Assembly (NCBI RefSeq): GCF_002964605.1
Contig: NZ_PQDH01000004.1
Location: forward strand, 248,001-312,000
Length of the DNA: 64,000 bases
DNA from: Vallitalea okinawensis
GTDB lineage: Bacteria; Bacillota; Clostridia; Lachnospirales; PQDH01
Direction of reading: 5' to 3'
The notes beneath the pieces are model-generated. The model searched no databases. It had not been told where the DNA came from and saw nothing but the letters and a program-made list of their open reading frames with translations. Positions 45,378-55,393 of the stretch are shown here, piece after piece; within the stretch, counting starts at the first letter, position 1, and every line of letters starts with the position of its first letter. Position numbers and translations under genes: made by a program.

Positions 45378-46748
45378 ATGAAGAAATTACAAACAGTTAT
45401 ATTAGCAGCTGGATTTGGAACAAGAATGAAATCTAATGTACCAAAGGTCATCCATAAAATTTTAGACAAGCCATTAGTTGAACACGTTATAACAGCGGCT
45501 AAAGATGCTGGATCTACGGAAACATGCATAATTGTTGGGCATAAATCAGAAGAAGTTAAAAATGCCATTGCATCAGACAATGTAGAATATCGCCTACAAA
45601 AAGAGGTATTAGGTACTGGTCATGCTGTTATGATGGCTGAAGATTTTATAGATGATGAAAGTTTAGTGCTTATTCTTTTTGGTGATACACCATTAATTAC
45701 ATCAGAAACCATTAAGAAGATGATTGACTTTCATGTAAAAGAGGAAAATAGTGTTACTGTTTTATCAACAGATGTTGATGATCCTACAGGTTATGGTCGA
45801 ATTATTCGTAATGAAGCCGGCCGTTTTATTAAGAGTGTTGAGCATAAAGATGCTAATAATGACGAGCTCAAGGTCAATGAAATAAACTCTGGAATGTATT
45901 GTTTTGATGGAGCAGAATTGAAATATGCACTGAAAAACTTAACTAACCATAATGCTCAAGGTGAATACTACTTACCAGATACTCTAGAAATATTAATGGG
46001 AATAGGTAAGAAGGTTGAAGCTGTTAAGACAGCCAATTATAAAGAAATCTTAGGAATTAATAACCGTCATCAACTTCATATTGCAACAGAGATCATGCGC
46101 GAAAGAATTAACATATCTCTGATGTTAGAAGGAGTAACCATTATTAGTTCTGAAACAACATTCATATCCCCTGATGCTTCAATAGGTAAGGATACAATTA
46201 TCTACCCAGGGACAATCATTGAAGGACCCTGCAAAATTGGGGAAAACTGTGATATTGGACCTAATGCTCGCATAATCATGTCTTGTATAGGAGATGATGT
46301 TAAGGTAGAAAACAGTACGATACTTGATAGCAGTATTGGGAACAACACAACTGTAGGACCCTATGCATATATTCGTCCAAATTGTGAAATTGGAAGCCAT
46401 GTTAAGATCGGTGATTTTGTTGAAGTTAAGAATGCAACAATTAAAGATCATACAAAAGCCTCTCATCTAACCTATATAGGCGATGCTGATGTTGGTAGTG
46501 GCGTTAATTTCGGTTGCGGTACGGTAGTCGTTAATTACGATGGTGAGAATAAACATCGAACAGTCATAGAAGATCATGCATTTATTGGATGTAACACCAA
46601 TTTAGTTTCACCAGTTAATGTTAAGGAAAGAGCTTATACAGCAGCTGGATCAACGATAACAAAAGACGTTCCAGAGGAAAGTTTAGCCATTGCAAGAGCA
46701 CGACAGGTAAATGTTGAGAATTGGGTTTCAAGAAATCGAAAAAAATAG
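45378..46748 (+). CDS. glmU: Bifunctional GlmU: UDP-GlcNAc pyrophosphorylase / GlcN-1-P acetyltransferase
   Basis: A 456-aa enzyme for UDP-GlcNAc synthesis. N-terminal uridylyltransferase domain (1-228) with LAAGFGTRMKS (about 10-20) and QKEVLGTGHA; C-terminal left-handed beta helix of hexapeptide repeats (about 250-456), with the acetyltransferase motif HLTYIGDADVGSGVNFGCGT. Length is typical. AAAGGAGCC precedes the ATG. Conserved position before prs. Confidence 0.97.
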   Translation: MKKLQTVILAAGFGTRMKSNVPKVIHKILDKPLVEHVITAAKDAGSTETCIIVGHKSEEVKNAIASDNVEYRLQKEVLGTGHAVMMAEDFIDDESLVLILFGDTPLITSETIKKMIDFHVKEENSVTVLSTDVDDPTGYGRIIRNEAGRFIKSVEHKDANNDELKVNEINSGMYCFDGAELKYALKNLTNHNAQGEYYLPDTLEILMGIGKKVEAVKTANYKEILGINNRHQLHIATEIMRERINISLMLEGVTIISSETTFISPDASIGKDTIIYPGTIIEGPCKIGENCDIGPNARIIMSCIGDDVKVENSTILDSSIGNNTTVGPYAYIRPNCEIGSHVKIGDFVEVKNATIKDHTKASHLTYIGDADVGSGVNFGCGTVVVNYDGENKHRTVIEDHAFIGCNTNLVSPVNVKERAYTAAGSTITKDVPEESLAIARARQVNVENWVSRNRKK

Positions 46749-46819
46749 CTAAAAAATATTTTGAGAGTCTAATTTAAGTATGGATTGTTTACGAAATTTT
46801 AATATTTTCATGAAAAATG

Positions 46820-46848
46820 TTGAAAAATATTAAAAACATGTGTATTAT
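46820..46848 (+). promoter_or_regulatory. Candidate sigma-A promoter of prs
   Basis: TTGAAA (46820-46825), 17 bp, TATTAT (46843-46848), 70 bp before the prs start. Confidence 0.6.
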
Positions 46849-46918
46849 TTAGTATGGATTGAACGGAAAAATGCGGCGTAAGCCGGCTCGTACAAAATTT
46901 AAGGAGGCTTTTTTTTCG

Positions 46919-47875
46919 ATGGACAGCTTAAATAATGGTATTAAAATTTTTTCTTGTAATGCTCACAAGGATTTAGCATTAGCGATAGCTAGTGAACTCA
47001 ATTCAACATTAGGAGATTCTGAAGTAGGAAAGTTCAGTGACGGAGAGATCTTTGTTAAGATCAACGAAACTGTTCGTGGTAGAGATGTATTTGTGGTTCA
47101 ACCAACTTCTACTCCAGTAAATGACCATTTGATGGAATTACTCATTATGATCGATGCCTTTAAAAGAGCATCAGCAGGAAGAATTACAGCAGTAATCCCT
47201 TACTACGGTTATGCTAGACAAGACCGTAAAACTAGAGCGAGAGATCCAATCAGTGCTAAACTTGTTGCTGATCTAATTGAAACAGCAGGTGCAGATCGTG
47301 TCTTAACAATGGATTTCCATTGTGCACAAATTCAAGGTTTCTTCAATATCCCAGTGGATCATCTTTTAGGAAATCCAATTGTGGCAAGATATTATCAAGA
47401 AAAGTTTGCTGATTGTATTGAAGATATTACTGTCGTATCACCAGACTTAGGTAGTGTAGGTCGAACAAGAGCTTTTGCGGAAAAATTAGAAGTACCTTTA
47501 GCAATAATTGACAAGAGAAGACCAAAGGCCAATGTATCTGAAATCATGAATATCATTGGTGATGTTAATGGTCGAAAAGTTGTTTTAGTTGATGATATGA
47601 TTGATACTGCTGGTACAATCTGTAACGCAGCAAATGCCTTAAAGGAAAGAGGTGCAACAGGAGTTTATGCTTGTTGTACACACCCTGTATTATCAGGTCC
47701 TGCCATTGAGCGTATTGAAAAATCTGCCATTACTGAATTAGTCGTGTTAAACACGATTAACTTACCAGAAGAAAAACAGATATCAAAAATTAAACAATTA
47801 TCTGTTGCTCCAATTTTTGCTGATGCTATTAAGCGTATTCACGATGATCAACCAGTATCAACATTATTCCAATAA
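46919..47875 (+). CDS. prs: Ribose-phosphate pyrophosphokinase (PRPP synthase)
   Basis: A 318-aa class I PRPP synthase. It has the catalytic flexible loop [35 protein letters not shown], and the PRPP loop [13 protein letters not shown] (about 222-234). It makes PRPP for purine, pyrimidine, His, Trp and NAD synthesis. I chose ATG 46919, preceded by AAGGAGG at 46901-46907 (11-base spacing), giving normal length; an in-frame ATG 60 bp upstream would add a non-homologous basic leader. Confidence 0.96.
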   Translation: MDSLNNGIKIFSCNAHKDLALAIASELNSTLGDSEVGKFSDGEIFVKINETVRGRDVFVVQPTSTPVNDHLMELLIMIDAFKRASAGRITAVIPYYGYARQDRKTRARDPISAKLVADLIETAGADRVLTMDFHCAQIQGFFNIPVDHLLGNPIVARYYQEKFADCIEDITVVSPDLGSVGRTRAFAEKLEVPLAIIDKRRPKANVSEIMNIIGDVNGRKVVLVDDMIDTAGTICNAANALKERGATGVYACCTHPVLSGPAIERIEKSAITELVVLNTINLPEEKQISKIKQLSVAPIFADAIKRIHDDQPVSTLFQ

Positions 47876-47940
47876 GTCGAATCGTTTTTGATCATTGAAA
47901 CGCAGCGATAGAAAAAGATACTCTATAAATGACACAAGAT

Positions 47941-47968
47941 TAGTCCGCTTATAACCATAAGCGGACTA
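47941..47968 (+). terminator. Strong hairpin between prs and pth
   Basis: TAGTCCGCTTAT / ATAAGCGGACTA perfect 12-bp stem with AACC loop, ending 30 bp before the pth start. There is no T-run, so termination would be weak; it may set the prs 3' end by processing. Confidence 0.55.
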
Positions 47969-47998
47969 TAATCATAATGAGCAAAAGGAGGATTTTTG

Positions 47999-48571
47999 AT
48001 GTATTTAGTTGTTGGTTTGGGGAACCCAGGCACCCAGTTTGCTGCAACACGTCATAATATTGGTTTTGATGCTGTTGATTATATAGCCTATAAGCATAAT
48101 ATAGATTTATCAAAAAAGAAATATAGGGCTTATGTAGGACAGGGTATGATGAACGGGCAGAAAGTCATACTTATGAAGCCTCAGACATATATGAATAATA
48201 GTGGAGAAAGTATTATACAGGCTGTCAATTTTTATAAAATTCCTCCTGAGAATATAATTGTTATCTATGATGATACCAGTTTAGAAATCGGTAGATTACG
48301 AATACGTACCAAAGGAAGTGCTGGTGGACATAACGGTATAAAAAATCTTATAGCTCATTTAGGTGGACAGGTATTTGGACGTGTTAAAGTAGGGGTTGGC
48401 GAGAAACCACCTGGTTGGGATTTAGCAGATTATGTTCTTGGACGATTCTCAGAAGAAGAATTGAGAGAACACGTTGGACCAGCATTACGAACCGTTAATG
48501 ATGCAGTCGAGACCATCATCAATGATGGATATTTGCAAGCTATGAACTTATTTAATCAAAAAAAGGTGTGA
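47999..48571 (+). CDS. pth: Peptidyl-tRNA hydrolase
   Basis: A 190-aa Pth. GLGNPGTQFAATRHNIGF (6-23) with catalytic H19, PQTYMNNSG (about 62-70), IYDDTSLEIGRLRIRTKGSAGGHNG segment with the Asp partner. It frees tRNA from drop-off peptidyl-tRNA. ATG 47999 follows AAAGGAGGA; a TTG three bases earlier is less likely. Its stop lies 5 bp before the mfd start. Confidence 0.97.
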   Translation: MYLVVGLGNPGTQFAATRHNIGFDAVDYIAYKHNIDLSKKKYRAYVGQGMMNGQKVILMKPQTYMNNSGESIIQAVNFYKIPPENIIVIYDDTSLEIGRLRIRTKGSAGGHNGIKNLIAHLGGQVFGRVKVGVGEKPPGWDLADYVLGRFSEEELREHVGPALRTVNDAVETIINDGYLQAMNLFNQKKV

Positions 48572-48576
48572 TTAAG

Positions 48577-51500
48577 ATGAATTCGTTGATACAGCCCTTG
48601 GTGGAACTCAAAGAATACAATGATATGATAAAGGCTTTAGAGAAGGGAAAAACCCCTCTCTTAGCTACGGGAGTTTTTGATTCTCAGAAAATTCATTTAA
48701 TTCATGGTCTTTTAACTCATCAAGAAAAAAAGAGTGTTATCTTAACATCTTCAGAAATGAAAGCTAAAGAAATTTATGAAGATTTAAGTTTTTTTGTAAA
48801 AGATAATCGCTATTTATATCCGTCAAAAGACATTATTTTTTATAATGCGGATGTGCATAGTTTAGATATTATTGAACAGCGGATAAGTGTTTTAAAAGCT
48901 ATCATCGAGGATCAGCCTTCTGTTATTGTCTTATCTATTGAAGCACTTCTTGACCGTTTAGTACCTCTTAAACGATTCAAAAAATTTGTTATACGAAAAG
49001 AAGTGGGAGATGTTATCGATTTAGAGGAATTCAAGAAGCAACTTATCTATATGGGATATGAGCGAGTAGATATCGTGGAATCCAAGGGTCAATTTTCTTT
49101 AAGAGGTGGGATCATTGACGTCTATCCTATTACAAGTGAATTTGCCTACCGTATTGAATTGTGGGATGATGAAATTGATTCAATTCGTTTTATGGATGCC
49201 ACAAGTCAACGCTCTGTTGACAAGGCTGAAAGCATAGAAATATACCCTGCTGTAGAACTTGTTATAGATGAAGATAAGATTTCAGAGGCAATTCGGGGTA
49301 TTGATCAAGAGTGCCATGATATGGTTACGACCTTTAAGCGAAGAAAAGCAAAGGAAGAAATTGAACGAATCACTGAAATCTCCAACGGTATCAAAGAGCA
49401 ATTATCTGAACAGAAAATGTTTAAAGGGCTAGAAAGTTATATTTCTTTCTTTTACAAAGATACTGTAACCTTATTGGATTATTTAGAAGACGATACAATG
49501 ATCTTCTTGGATGAATCTGTAAGATCTGCAGAAAAATTAAAGAATGCTTATTTGGAATTTCAAGAGAGCATCAAGTCACGTCTAGAAAAAGGCTATTTAT
49601 TGAAGTCGCAAGCTGATATGATTTTTACTAATGAAGATATTATCTATCAGATTACCCACAGACAGAGTATATTGTTGAATACTCTACCTCAGCAGATTAG
49701 TAGCTTTTCACCTGCTAAGATAGTCAGTTTTCATGTTAAATCCATTAATCCTTTTCATCAGAAATTAGACATCTTACAGAAAGAAATAGAAAACTGGGTA
49801 AGTAATAATTATCGAGTTTTATTATTAGCTGGTTCGAAGACAAGAGCAGAGCGTCTTGTAGAGGAATTGAGAGACCGGGATATTAGAGCTATCTTTTCCA
49901 GCAAATTAATTAACCCAATTATTTCTGGAGAGGTGGTTGTAGCTAATGGAAGCCTTCATAAGGGATTTGAGTACCCTACATTGAAGTATGTGGTCATTTC
50001 TGAATCGGAGGTATTTGGTAAGGCTAAGCCCAAGAAAAAGCGTAAAAAGGCTAAAGGATCACGTATCAACAGCTTCTCAGATCTCAATATAGGTGATTAT
50101 GTTGTACATGAGAATCATGGTGTTGGTATTTATCGAGGAATTGAGCAAATTAATGTAGATAATGTAAGTAAGGATTACCTAAAAATTTCCTATAAAGATG
50201 GAGGAAACCTTTATATTCCTACAAGTCAATTAGATTTATTGCAAAAGTATATAGGTGGTGAAAATCGTAAGCCAAAACTGAATAAGCTTGGTGGGACTGA
50301 ATGGCAGAAAACGAAGACAAAAGTGCGTAAAGCTGTTCAGGATCTAGCAGAGGATTTAGTGAAGCTATATGCTCAGAGGGAGCAAAAGAAAGGGCATCAA
50401 TATACGGAAGATACAGTTTGGCAGCGTGAATTTGAAGAAATGTTCCCTTACGATGAGACAGATGATCAACTTGAGAGCATTGAAGATGTCAAAAGAGATA
50501 TGGAAAGTACCAAGATCATGGATCGTCTATTATGTGGTGATGTGGGATATGGTAAAACAGAAGTAGCTATTCGAGGGGCTTTCAAGGCAGTCCAAGATGG
50601 CAAACAGGTGGCTTATTTGGTTCCTACAACCATATTAGCACAGCAACATTTTAATAACTTTGTTGAGCGAATGAAGGACTTTCCCGTTAATATTGAGTTA
50701 TTATCACGCTTTAGAACACCTAAGGAAATAAGAACTGCTTTAGAAAATACTAGAAAAGGAATGGTGGATATCCTCATTGGAACCCATCGCTTATTGAGTA
50801 AAGATGTAAATTTCAAAGATCTAGGGTTGCTCATCATTGATGAAGAGCAACGATTTGGTGTTGCCCATAAAGAGAAAATCAAACACATTAAAGAGAATGT
50901 AGATGTATTGACACTGACAGCAACGCCAATACCTCGTACCCTTCATATGAGTTTAATTGGTATTAGAGACATGAGTGTATTGGAAGAACCGCCTCATGAA
51001 CGACATCCTGTTCAGACTTACGTCTTAGAAGAAAATCCAGAATTAATCAAGGATGCTATCTACCGAGAGTTAAGTCGTGGAGGGCAAGTTTACTATGTCT
51101 ATAATCGGGTTAAGAACATTGATATGGTTACTGAAACCTTAAGGAAGATGGTACCAGAAGCAAGAATTGCCTATGCACATGGACAAATGAGTGAAAGACA
51201 ACTTGAAGAAATTATGGTGGAATTTATCGGTGGTGAAATCGATATTCTTGTATCGACCACCATTATAGAAACAGGTTTGGACATTGCGAATTCCAATACA
51301 ATGATTATTCAAGACGCGGATCATATGGGGTTATCACAACTCTATCAGCTCCGAGGTCGTGTTGGACGTTCAAATCGCATAGCCTATGCATACTTACTCT
51401 ATAAAAAGGATAAGATTTTACAACAATCAGCTGAAAAGCGATTACAAGCTATACGTGAATTCACTGAATTTGGATCAGGGTTCAAAATTGCGATGCGTGA

Positions 51501-52098
51501 TCTTGAAATTCGTGGAGCAGGTAACTTATTAGGTGCCCAACAGCACGGACATATGGATGCTGTTGGATACGATATGTATTGTAAATTATTAGAAGAGGCG
51601 ATTTGTGATGTAAGAGATGAGCCTACCAAGGATAATTTTGAAACAACAATCACCATTGATGTTGACGCTTACATTCCCCGAAGTTACATCGAGAGTGAGC
51701 TGCAAAAACTTGAAATTTACAAGAAAATCGCATCTATTGAGAATGAAAAAGATTTTTATGATGTTCAAGAAGAACTAGAGGATCGATTCGGTGATCTAGC
51801 GCGAAGTGTTAATAACTTGCTAGAAATATCCTTAGTTAAGGCAATGGCAAACGATGCTCAAATTCAGGCTGTAGAGCAAAAAGGCGATAAAGTGGTCTTC
51901 ATTTATAAGAATAATGCTAAGGTGGATGGTAGTAAAGTACCTGATTTGATGAAAAAACATCGCAATAGACTTTTGTTAGCTTCTGGAGAAACACCTAAGT
52001 TTACTTATAAACTCGATGTTAACAGCCGAAAAGACTTATTAACCAATATTAAGAATATGTTACATGATTTAAAAAGTTTGAAGTTGCAATCAGAATAA
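48577..52098 (+). CDS. mfd: Transcription-repair coupling factor
   Basis: A 1173-aa DNA translocase that removes stalled RNA polymerase and recruits UvrA. UvrB-like N-terminal part (1-350, with YPSKDIIFYNAD and SLRGGIIDVYPI), RNAP-interacting CarD-like domain (about 500-570, IGDYVVHENHGVGIYRGIE), RecG-type helicase with Walker A GDVGYGKTEVA (about 651), DEEQRFG box, TATPIPRTL and TRG motif, and a C-terminal TRCF domain. ATG 48577 has AAAAGGTG at 9 bases; the upstream GTG at 48568 is an alternative. Conserved position after pth. Confidence 0.97.
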   Translation: MNSLIQPLVELKEYNDMIKALEKGKTPLLATGVFDSQKIHLIHGLLTHQEKKSVILTSSEMKAKEIYEDLSFFVKDNRYLYPSKDIIFYNADVHSLDIIEQRISVLKAIIEDQPSVIVLSIEALLDRLVPLKRFKKFVIRKEVGDVIDLEEFKKQLIYMGYERVDIVESKGQFSLRGGIIDVYPITSEFAYRIELWDDEIDSIRFMDATSQRSVDKAESIEIYPAVELVIDEDKISEAIRGIDQECHDMVTTFKRRKAKEEIERITEISNGIKEQLSEQKMFKGLESYISFFYKDTVTLLDYLEDDTMIFLDESVRSAEKLKNAYLEFQESIKSRLEKGYLLKSQADMIFTNEDIIYQITHRQSILLNTLPQQISSFSPAKIVSFHVKSINPFHQKLDILQKEIENWVSNNYRVLLLAGSKTRAERLVEELRDRDIRAIFSSKLINPIISGEVVVANGSLHKGFEYPTLKYVVISESEVFGKAKPKKKRKKAKGSRINSFSDLNIGDYVVHENHGVGIYRGIEQINVDNVSKDYLKISYKDGGNLYIPTSQLDLLQKYIGGENRKPKLNKLGGTEWQKTKTKVRKAVQDLAEDLVKLYAQREQKKGHQYTEDTVWQREFEEMFPYDETDDQLESIEDVKRDMESTKIMDRLLCGDVGYGKTEVAIRGAFKAVQDGKQVAYLVPTTILAQQHFNNFVERMKDFPVNIELLSRFRTPKEIRTALENTRKGMVDILIGTHRLLSKDVNFKDLGLLIIDEEQRFGVAHKEKIKHIKENVDVLTLTATPIPRTLHMSLIGIRDMSVLEEPPHERHPVQTYVLEENPELIKDAIYRELSRGGQVYYVYNRVKNIDMVTETLRKMVPEARIAYAHGQMSERQLEEIMVEFIGGEIDILVSTTIIETGLDIANSNTMIIQDADHMGLSQLYQLRGRVGRSNRIAYAYLLYKKDKILQQSAEKRLQAIREFTEFGSGFKIAMRDLEIRGAGNLLGAQQHGHMDAVGYDMYCKLLEEAICDVRDEPTKDNFETTITIDVDAYIPRSYIESELQKLEIYKKIASIENEKDFYDVQEELEDRFGDLARSVNNLLEISLVKAMANDAQIQAVEQKGDKVVFIYKNNAKVDGSKVPDLMKKHRNRLLLASGETPKFTYKLDVNSRKDLLTNIKNMLHDLKSLKLQSE

Positions 52099-52254
52099 TT
52101 TATAATAATGGAGTAGTATTATAGCTAAAAATCTAGGTATATGTTTTAAACGAGTCGTTTAATGTGATTAAGTCACGAATTGGATTACGGGATTAATCAT
52201 CTAGGTTTTGTTTAAAAGATATATGGAAGTTATGATGATTAAGGGGAGATTGGC

Positions 52255-53274
52255 TTGTTTAAGAAAAGCATAATTAGTGTACTGATGATTGCAATCCTAC
52301 TTACTGGTTTGATTGGTTGTACGTCTAGTGATAAGTTGGAAGGTGAGGTTGTAGCAACAGTAAATGGGGAAAGTATATTGATGAAAGAGGCTCTTTTCTA
52401 TCTTAGAATGACTGAAATGGAGTTTGAGCTCCAAGGGGGTAAAGATATTTGGGACACACCTTTTGATGGGCGATCAGCAGAAGAGGTTGCAAAAGAAAGA
52501 GCTTTAGAATCGGTAATCAAAGCTAAGCTATTGCATCAAAAAGCAGTAGAAGCAGGAACAACATTACCAGAAGAAAATTTAAAGGATGTTGAAGAACAAA
52601 CCCTCAATGTCATTGAAGCAGTTGGAGAAGATGTGGTTAATGATATGGGCTTAACAGAAGATGAAATCAATGAATTGGTTAAAGATAGTATGCTAGGGAT
52701 TTATTCTCTATATCAAATTGAATTTGTAGTAGATGAAGATGAAGTTCAAGTAGAAGTTGATGAATACGTTGCAGAATATTTAGAAAAAGTTAAAAAAGCA
52801 AAAGTTAGCATGCTTACATTTCCAGTAGTAGACGAAACCGGTAATTCTTTATCTGAAGAGCAGCAAGCTGAAGCGAAAGCTAAGGCTGATGAAGCCCATG
52901 GTCTAGCTATGTCTGGAGAAAAGACAATGGAAGAACTCGTTAGCATGTATAATACAAACGATACTGCCAATACTTTTACTGATGGAATTGAAATTGCCAA
53001 AGGTGAAAATAAAATATACGATGAAGAGTTGTTTGATTTAAACGATGGTGATGTGGTTGTCATCACAACCAATGAAAATTACCAAGTCGTTTTCTTTGAA
53101 ACTTATATTTATCCAAACGAAGAAGATGTTAATAATGCAACAGAAAAATTAAAAGAACTTATTATCGAGCAAAAAAGACAAGACTCCTATGTTGAGACTT
53201 ATGAAGAGTGGAAACTAGATTCAAAGATAGATATTAAGGAAGAAATATGGAATAATGTTAAAGTTCAAAAATGA
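52255..53274 (+). CDS. PrsA/SurA-like foldase lipoprotein
   Basis: A 339-aa lipoprotein starting at TTG (GGGGAG about 7 bases upstream). Signal MFKKSIISVLMIAILLTGLIGC with lipobox LIGC (C22). SurA-N-like region about 35-150 (VATVNGESILMKEALFYL), then a degenerate parvulin-like part (about 175-285, KVSMLTFPVV to VVFFETYIY) lacking the usual GGDLG motif. Probably an extracytoplasmic chaperone; isomerase activity doubtful. Located between mfd and spoVT, where Bacillus has no equivalent but many Clostridia do. Confidence 0.85.
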   Translation: MFKKSIISVLMIAILLTGLIGCTSSDKLEGEVVATVNGESILMKEALFYLRMTEMEFELQGGKDIWDTPFDGRSAEEVAKERALESVIKAKLLHQKAVEAGTTLPEENLKDVEEQTLNVIEAVGEDVVNDMGLTEDEINELVKDSMLGIYSLYQIEFVVDEDEVQVEVDEYVAEYLEKVKKAKVSMLTFPVVDETGNSLSEEQQAEAKAKADEAHGLAMSGEKTMEELVSMYNTNDTANTFTDGIEIAKGENKIYDEELFDLNDGDVVVITTNENYQVVFFETYIYPNEEDVNNATEKLKELIIEQKRQDSYVETYEEWKLDSKIDIKEEIWNNVKVQK

Positions 53275-53278
53275 TTTT

Positions 53279-53306
53279 AAAACCATCTAGTAATAGATGG
53301 TTTTCT
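53279..53306 (+). terminator. Terminator of the PrsA-like gene
   Basis: AAAACCATCT / AGATGGTTTT perfect 10-bp stem followed by CTT, immediately after the stop. Confidence 0.85.
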
Positions 53307-53416
53307 TGTGCATAAAATAACCAATTCAAATCCATAATAAGTATATGAGGCATAGTCAAGAAGTAAATGCCATGGCAATTATACTTAGAATTTATGGTTT
53401 TGAAGGAGGATACATC

Positions 53417-53965
53417 ATGAAAGCGACAGGTATAGTAAGACGTATAGATGATTTGGGACGAGTAGTTATTCCAAAGGAAATAAGACGTACTCTAAGAATT
53501 AGAGAAGGTGATCCACTTGAGATATTTACTGATAGAGATGGACAAATAATCTTAAAGAAATATTCACCTATAGGGGAATTAGGCATATTTGCAAAGCAAT
53601 ATGCTGAAGCACTAGCTCAGACGTCTGGACATACTGTATGTATATCAGATAAAGACCAAGTCATAGCTGTATCAGGTGGCTCCAAGAAAGAATTACTTGA
53701 GAAACGTATCAGTCAAGAACTTGAACAGTTGATCAATGACCGTGTTACAATTATCGCAACGAGAGATGAAAGAGATTACGTCCCTATCTTAGAAGGGAAT
53801 CAAGATAAAGTCTATGAATCAGAAGTTGTTACGCCAATCATTGCAGAAGGTGATGCCATTGGTTCTGTTATCATATTAAGTAAGAGCACTAAAAAGATGG
53901 AAGAGGTCGAGGAAAAGCTAGCTCAATCAGCAGCAGGCTTCTTAGGAAAACAAATGGAGCAGTAG
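53417..53965 (+). CDS. spoVT: Stage V sporulation transcription regulator SpoVT
   Basis: A 182-aa regulator, near the 178 aa of B. subtilis. N-terminal AbrB-type swapped-hairpin DNA-binding domain (1-50, MKATGIVRRIDDLGRVVIPK) and C-terminal GAF-like domain (about 55-180). It controls sigma-G dependent forespore genes. ATG 53417 with AAGGAGGA 6 bases upstream is clearly right; the frame remains open 72 bp further up with no sense as protein. Confidence 0.97.
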   Translation: MKATGIVRRIDDLGRVVIPKEIRRTLRIREGDPLEIFTDRDGQIILKKYSPIGELGIFAKQYAEALAQTSGHTVCISDKDQVIAVSGGSKKELLEKRISQELEQLINDRVTIIATRDERDYVPILEGNQDKVYESEVVTPIIAEGDAIGSVIILSKSTKKMEEVEEKLAQSAAGFLGKQMEQ

Positions 53966-53991
53966 TATATAAGAACTCATATTGGATTTAC

Positions 53992-54094
53992 AAGTGTAGC
54001 TTAACCCATTACTCGACAGATTTGATGATAACTCTTCAGTTTATATCGATTCGTGTCGATAACAAGTATGTGGGAAGGCTACACTTTTCCTTTT
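53992..54094 (+). terminator. Large branched 3' structure after spoVT
   Basis: AAGTGTAGC (53992-54000) + CCCA pairs with TGGG (54071-54074) + GCTACACTT (54078-54086), followed by TTCCTTTT. Inside, TATCGA/TCGATA forms another hairpin. It is bigger than a plain terminator. Confidence 0.6.
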
Positions 54095-54216
54095 AACAGG
54101 TAATTCTCTTAATTAAAAGGATTTTATTACTAATTATTTAAATAAATACTTTCATTATTAGAATTTATATGATAAAATACAAAATGTAATTACTCTCATT
54201 ATATGGAGTGATAGCG

Positions 54217-55008
54217 ATGAAAGAGTTAATCGATAAAAAAATGTATACTTTTGATGATTTATTACTTATTATGAGAATATTGCGCAAGGAATGCCCTTGG
54301 GATAAAGAACAATCTCATAAATCCTTACTTGAACCTTTACTTGAGGAGACATATGAACTAAAGAATGCTATTTTAAAAGAAGATATCTTAAATATGCAAG
54401 AAGAGTTGGGGGATGTGCTTCTTCAAGTCATTTTCCATGCTCAGATTGCCTCAGAATACGATAACTTCGGGATGAATGACATAACCACCCATCTAGCTAA
54501 AAAACTCATTTTCAGGCATCCTCATATATTTTCGACGGAAACTGCAAAGAACACAGAGGAGGTCAAACAAAATTGGGAGGCATTAAAGCAAATCGAAAAG
54601 GGTCATGAGACTTATACTGAAGCTCTTGAAGACGTGCCGGAGACCCTACCAGCTTTAATTCGTGCCATGAAAATTCAAAAAAAGGCTTCCAAAATTGGTT
54701 TTGATTGGAATGAAATAGATGGCGTATTTGATAAACTGCATGAAGAAATTGATGAACTTACTTTGGCGTTTAAAGAAGGCGAAAATAATGAAATTGAAGA
54801 GGAATTTGGCGATTTACTCTTTACAATGGTGAATTTATCAAGATTTTTTAAGATAAATCCTGAATTTGCCTTGACAAATGCCATAGAAAAGTTTATAAAT
54901 AGATTTAGGTACATTGAATTTTTTGCTAATAAATCAGGGAGAAAGATGGAAAAAATGACATTAGACGAAATGAATACTCTCTGGGAGAAAGCAAAATCTT
55001 GTACGTAA
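54217..55008 (+). CDS. mazG: Nucleoside triphosphate pyrophosphohydrolase MazG
   Basis: A 263-aa two-domain MazG that hydrolyses (d)NTPs to monophosphates, perhaps clearing aberrant nucleotides. First MazG domain has CPWDKEQSHKSLLEPLLEETYEL with the EExxE metal helix and EELGDVLLQVIFHA; the second has FGDLLFTMVNLSRF. Length equals the E. coli type, without the YabN methylase half found in Bacillus. ATG 54217 follows GGAGTG; GTG 54208 is possible. Confidence 0.95.
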   Translation: MKELIDKKMYTFDDLLLIMRILRKECPWDKEQSHKSLLEPLLEETYELKNAILKEDILNMQEELGDVLLQVIFHAQIASEYDNFGMNDITTHLAKKLIFRHPHIFSTETAKNTEEVKQNWEALKQIEKGHETYTEALEDVPETLPALIRAMKIQKKASKIGFDWNEIDGVFDKLHEEIDELTLAFKEGENNEIEEEFGDLLFTMVNLSRFFKINPEFALTNAIEKFINRFRYIEFFANKSGRKMEKMTLDEMNTLWEKAKSCT

Positions 55009-55049
55009 ACAATAATTTTTATTATATACATTTATGAGGAGGAATTATT

Positions 55050-55325
55050 ATGAACAAATCAGAATTAGTTGCTGCTATGGCTGCAAAAACTGAGCTAAGC
55101 AAAAAAGATGCTGAAAGAGCTTTAAAAGCATTTGAAGAAGTTGTAACTGAAGAATTAACTCAAGGTGGTAAAATTCAATTAGTTGGCTTCGGTACTTTCG
55201 ATGTTACTGAAAGAGCAGCTAGAAAAGGTAGAAATCCTCAAACTGGCGAAGAAATGGAAATTGCTGCTTCTAAAGCACCAAGATTCAGAGCTGGTAAAGC
55301 ATTAAAAGACGCTGTAAACAAATAA
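55050..55325 (+). CDS. hup: DNA-binding protein HU
   Basis: A 91-aa histone-like protein, standard length. [20 protein letters not shown] start, [23 protein letters not shown]-binding arm (about 47-66) and the C-terminal [13 protein letters not shown]. Binds and bends DNA across the nucleoid. Strong GAGGAGG site. Own terminator. Codons are highly biased toward A-rich common ones, as expected for a highly expressed gene. Confidence 0.97.
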   Translation: MNKSELVAAMAAKTELSKKDAERALKAFEEVVTEELTQGGKIQLVGFGTFDVTERAARKGRNPQTGEEMEIAASKAPRFRAGKALKDAVNK

Positions 55326-55338
55326 TAACTTATAAATA

Positions 55339-55367
55339 AATCTACACTTTCTTGGTGTAGATTTTTT
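55339..55367 (+). terminator. Terminator of hup
   Basis: AATCTACAC (55339-55347) / GTGTAGATT (55355-55363) then TTTT. Confidence 0.88.
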
Positions 55368-55393
55368 CATATCAGAATGAAAGGAAAAAGGTC

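Noticed and set aside
52126-52215. Structured leader or terminator between mfd and the PrsA-like gene
   Set aside because: Loose pairing (AAAATCTAG with CTAGGTTTT, and a GTGATTAAGTCAC core) can be drawn, but it is too imperfect to call.
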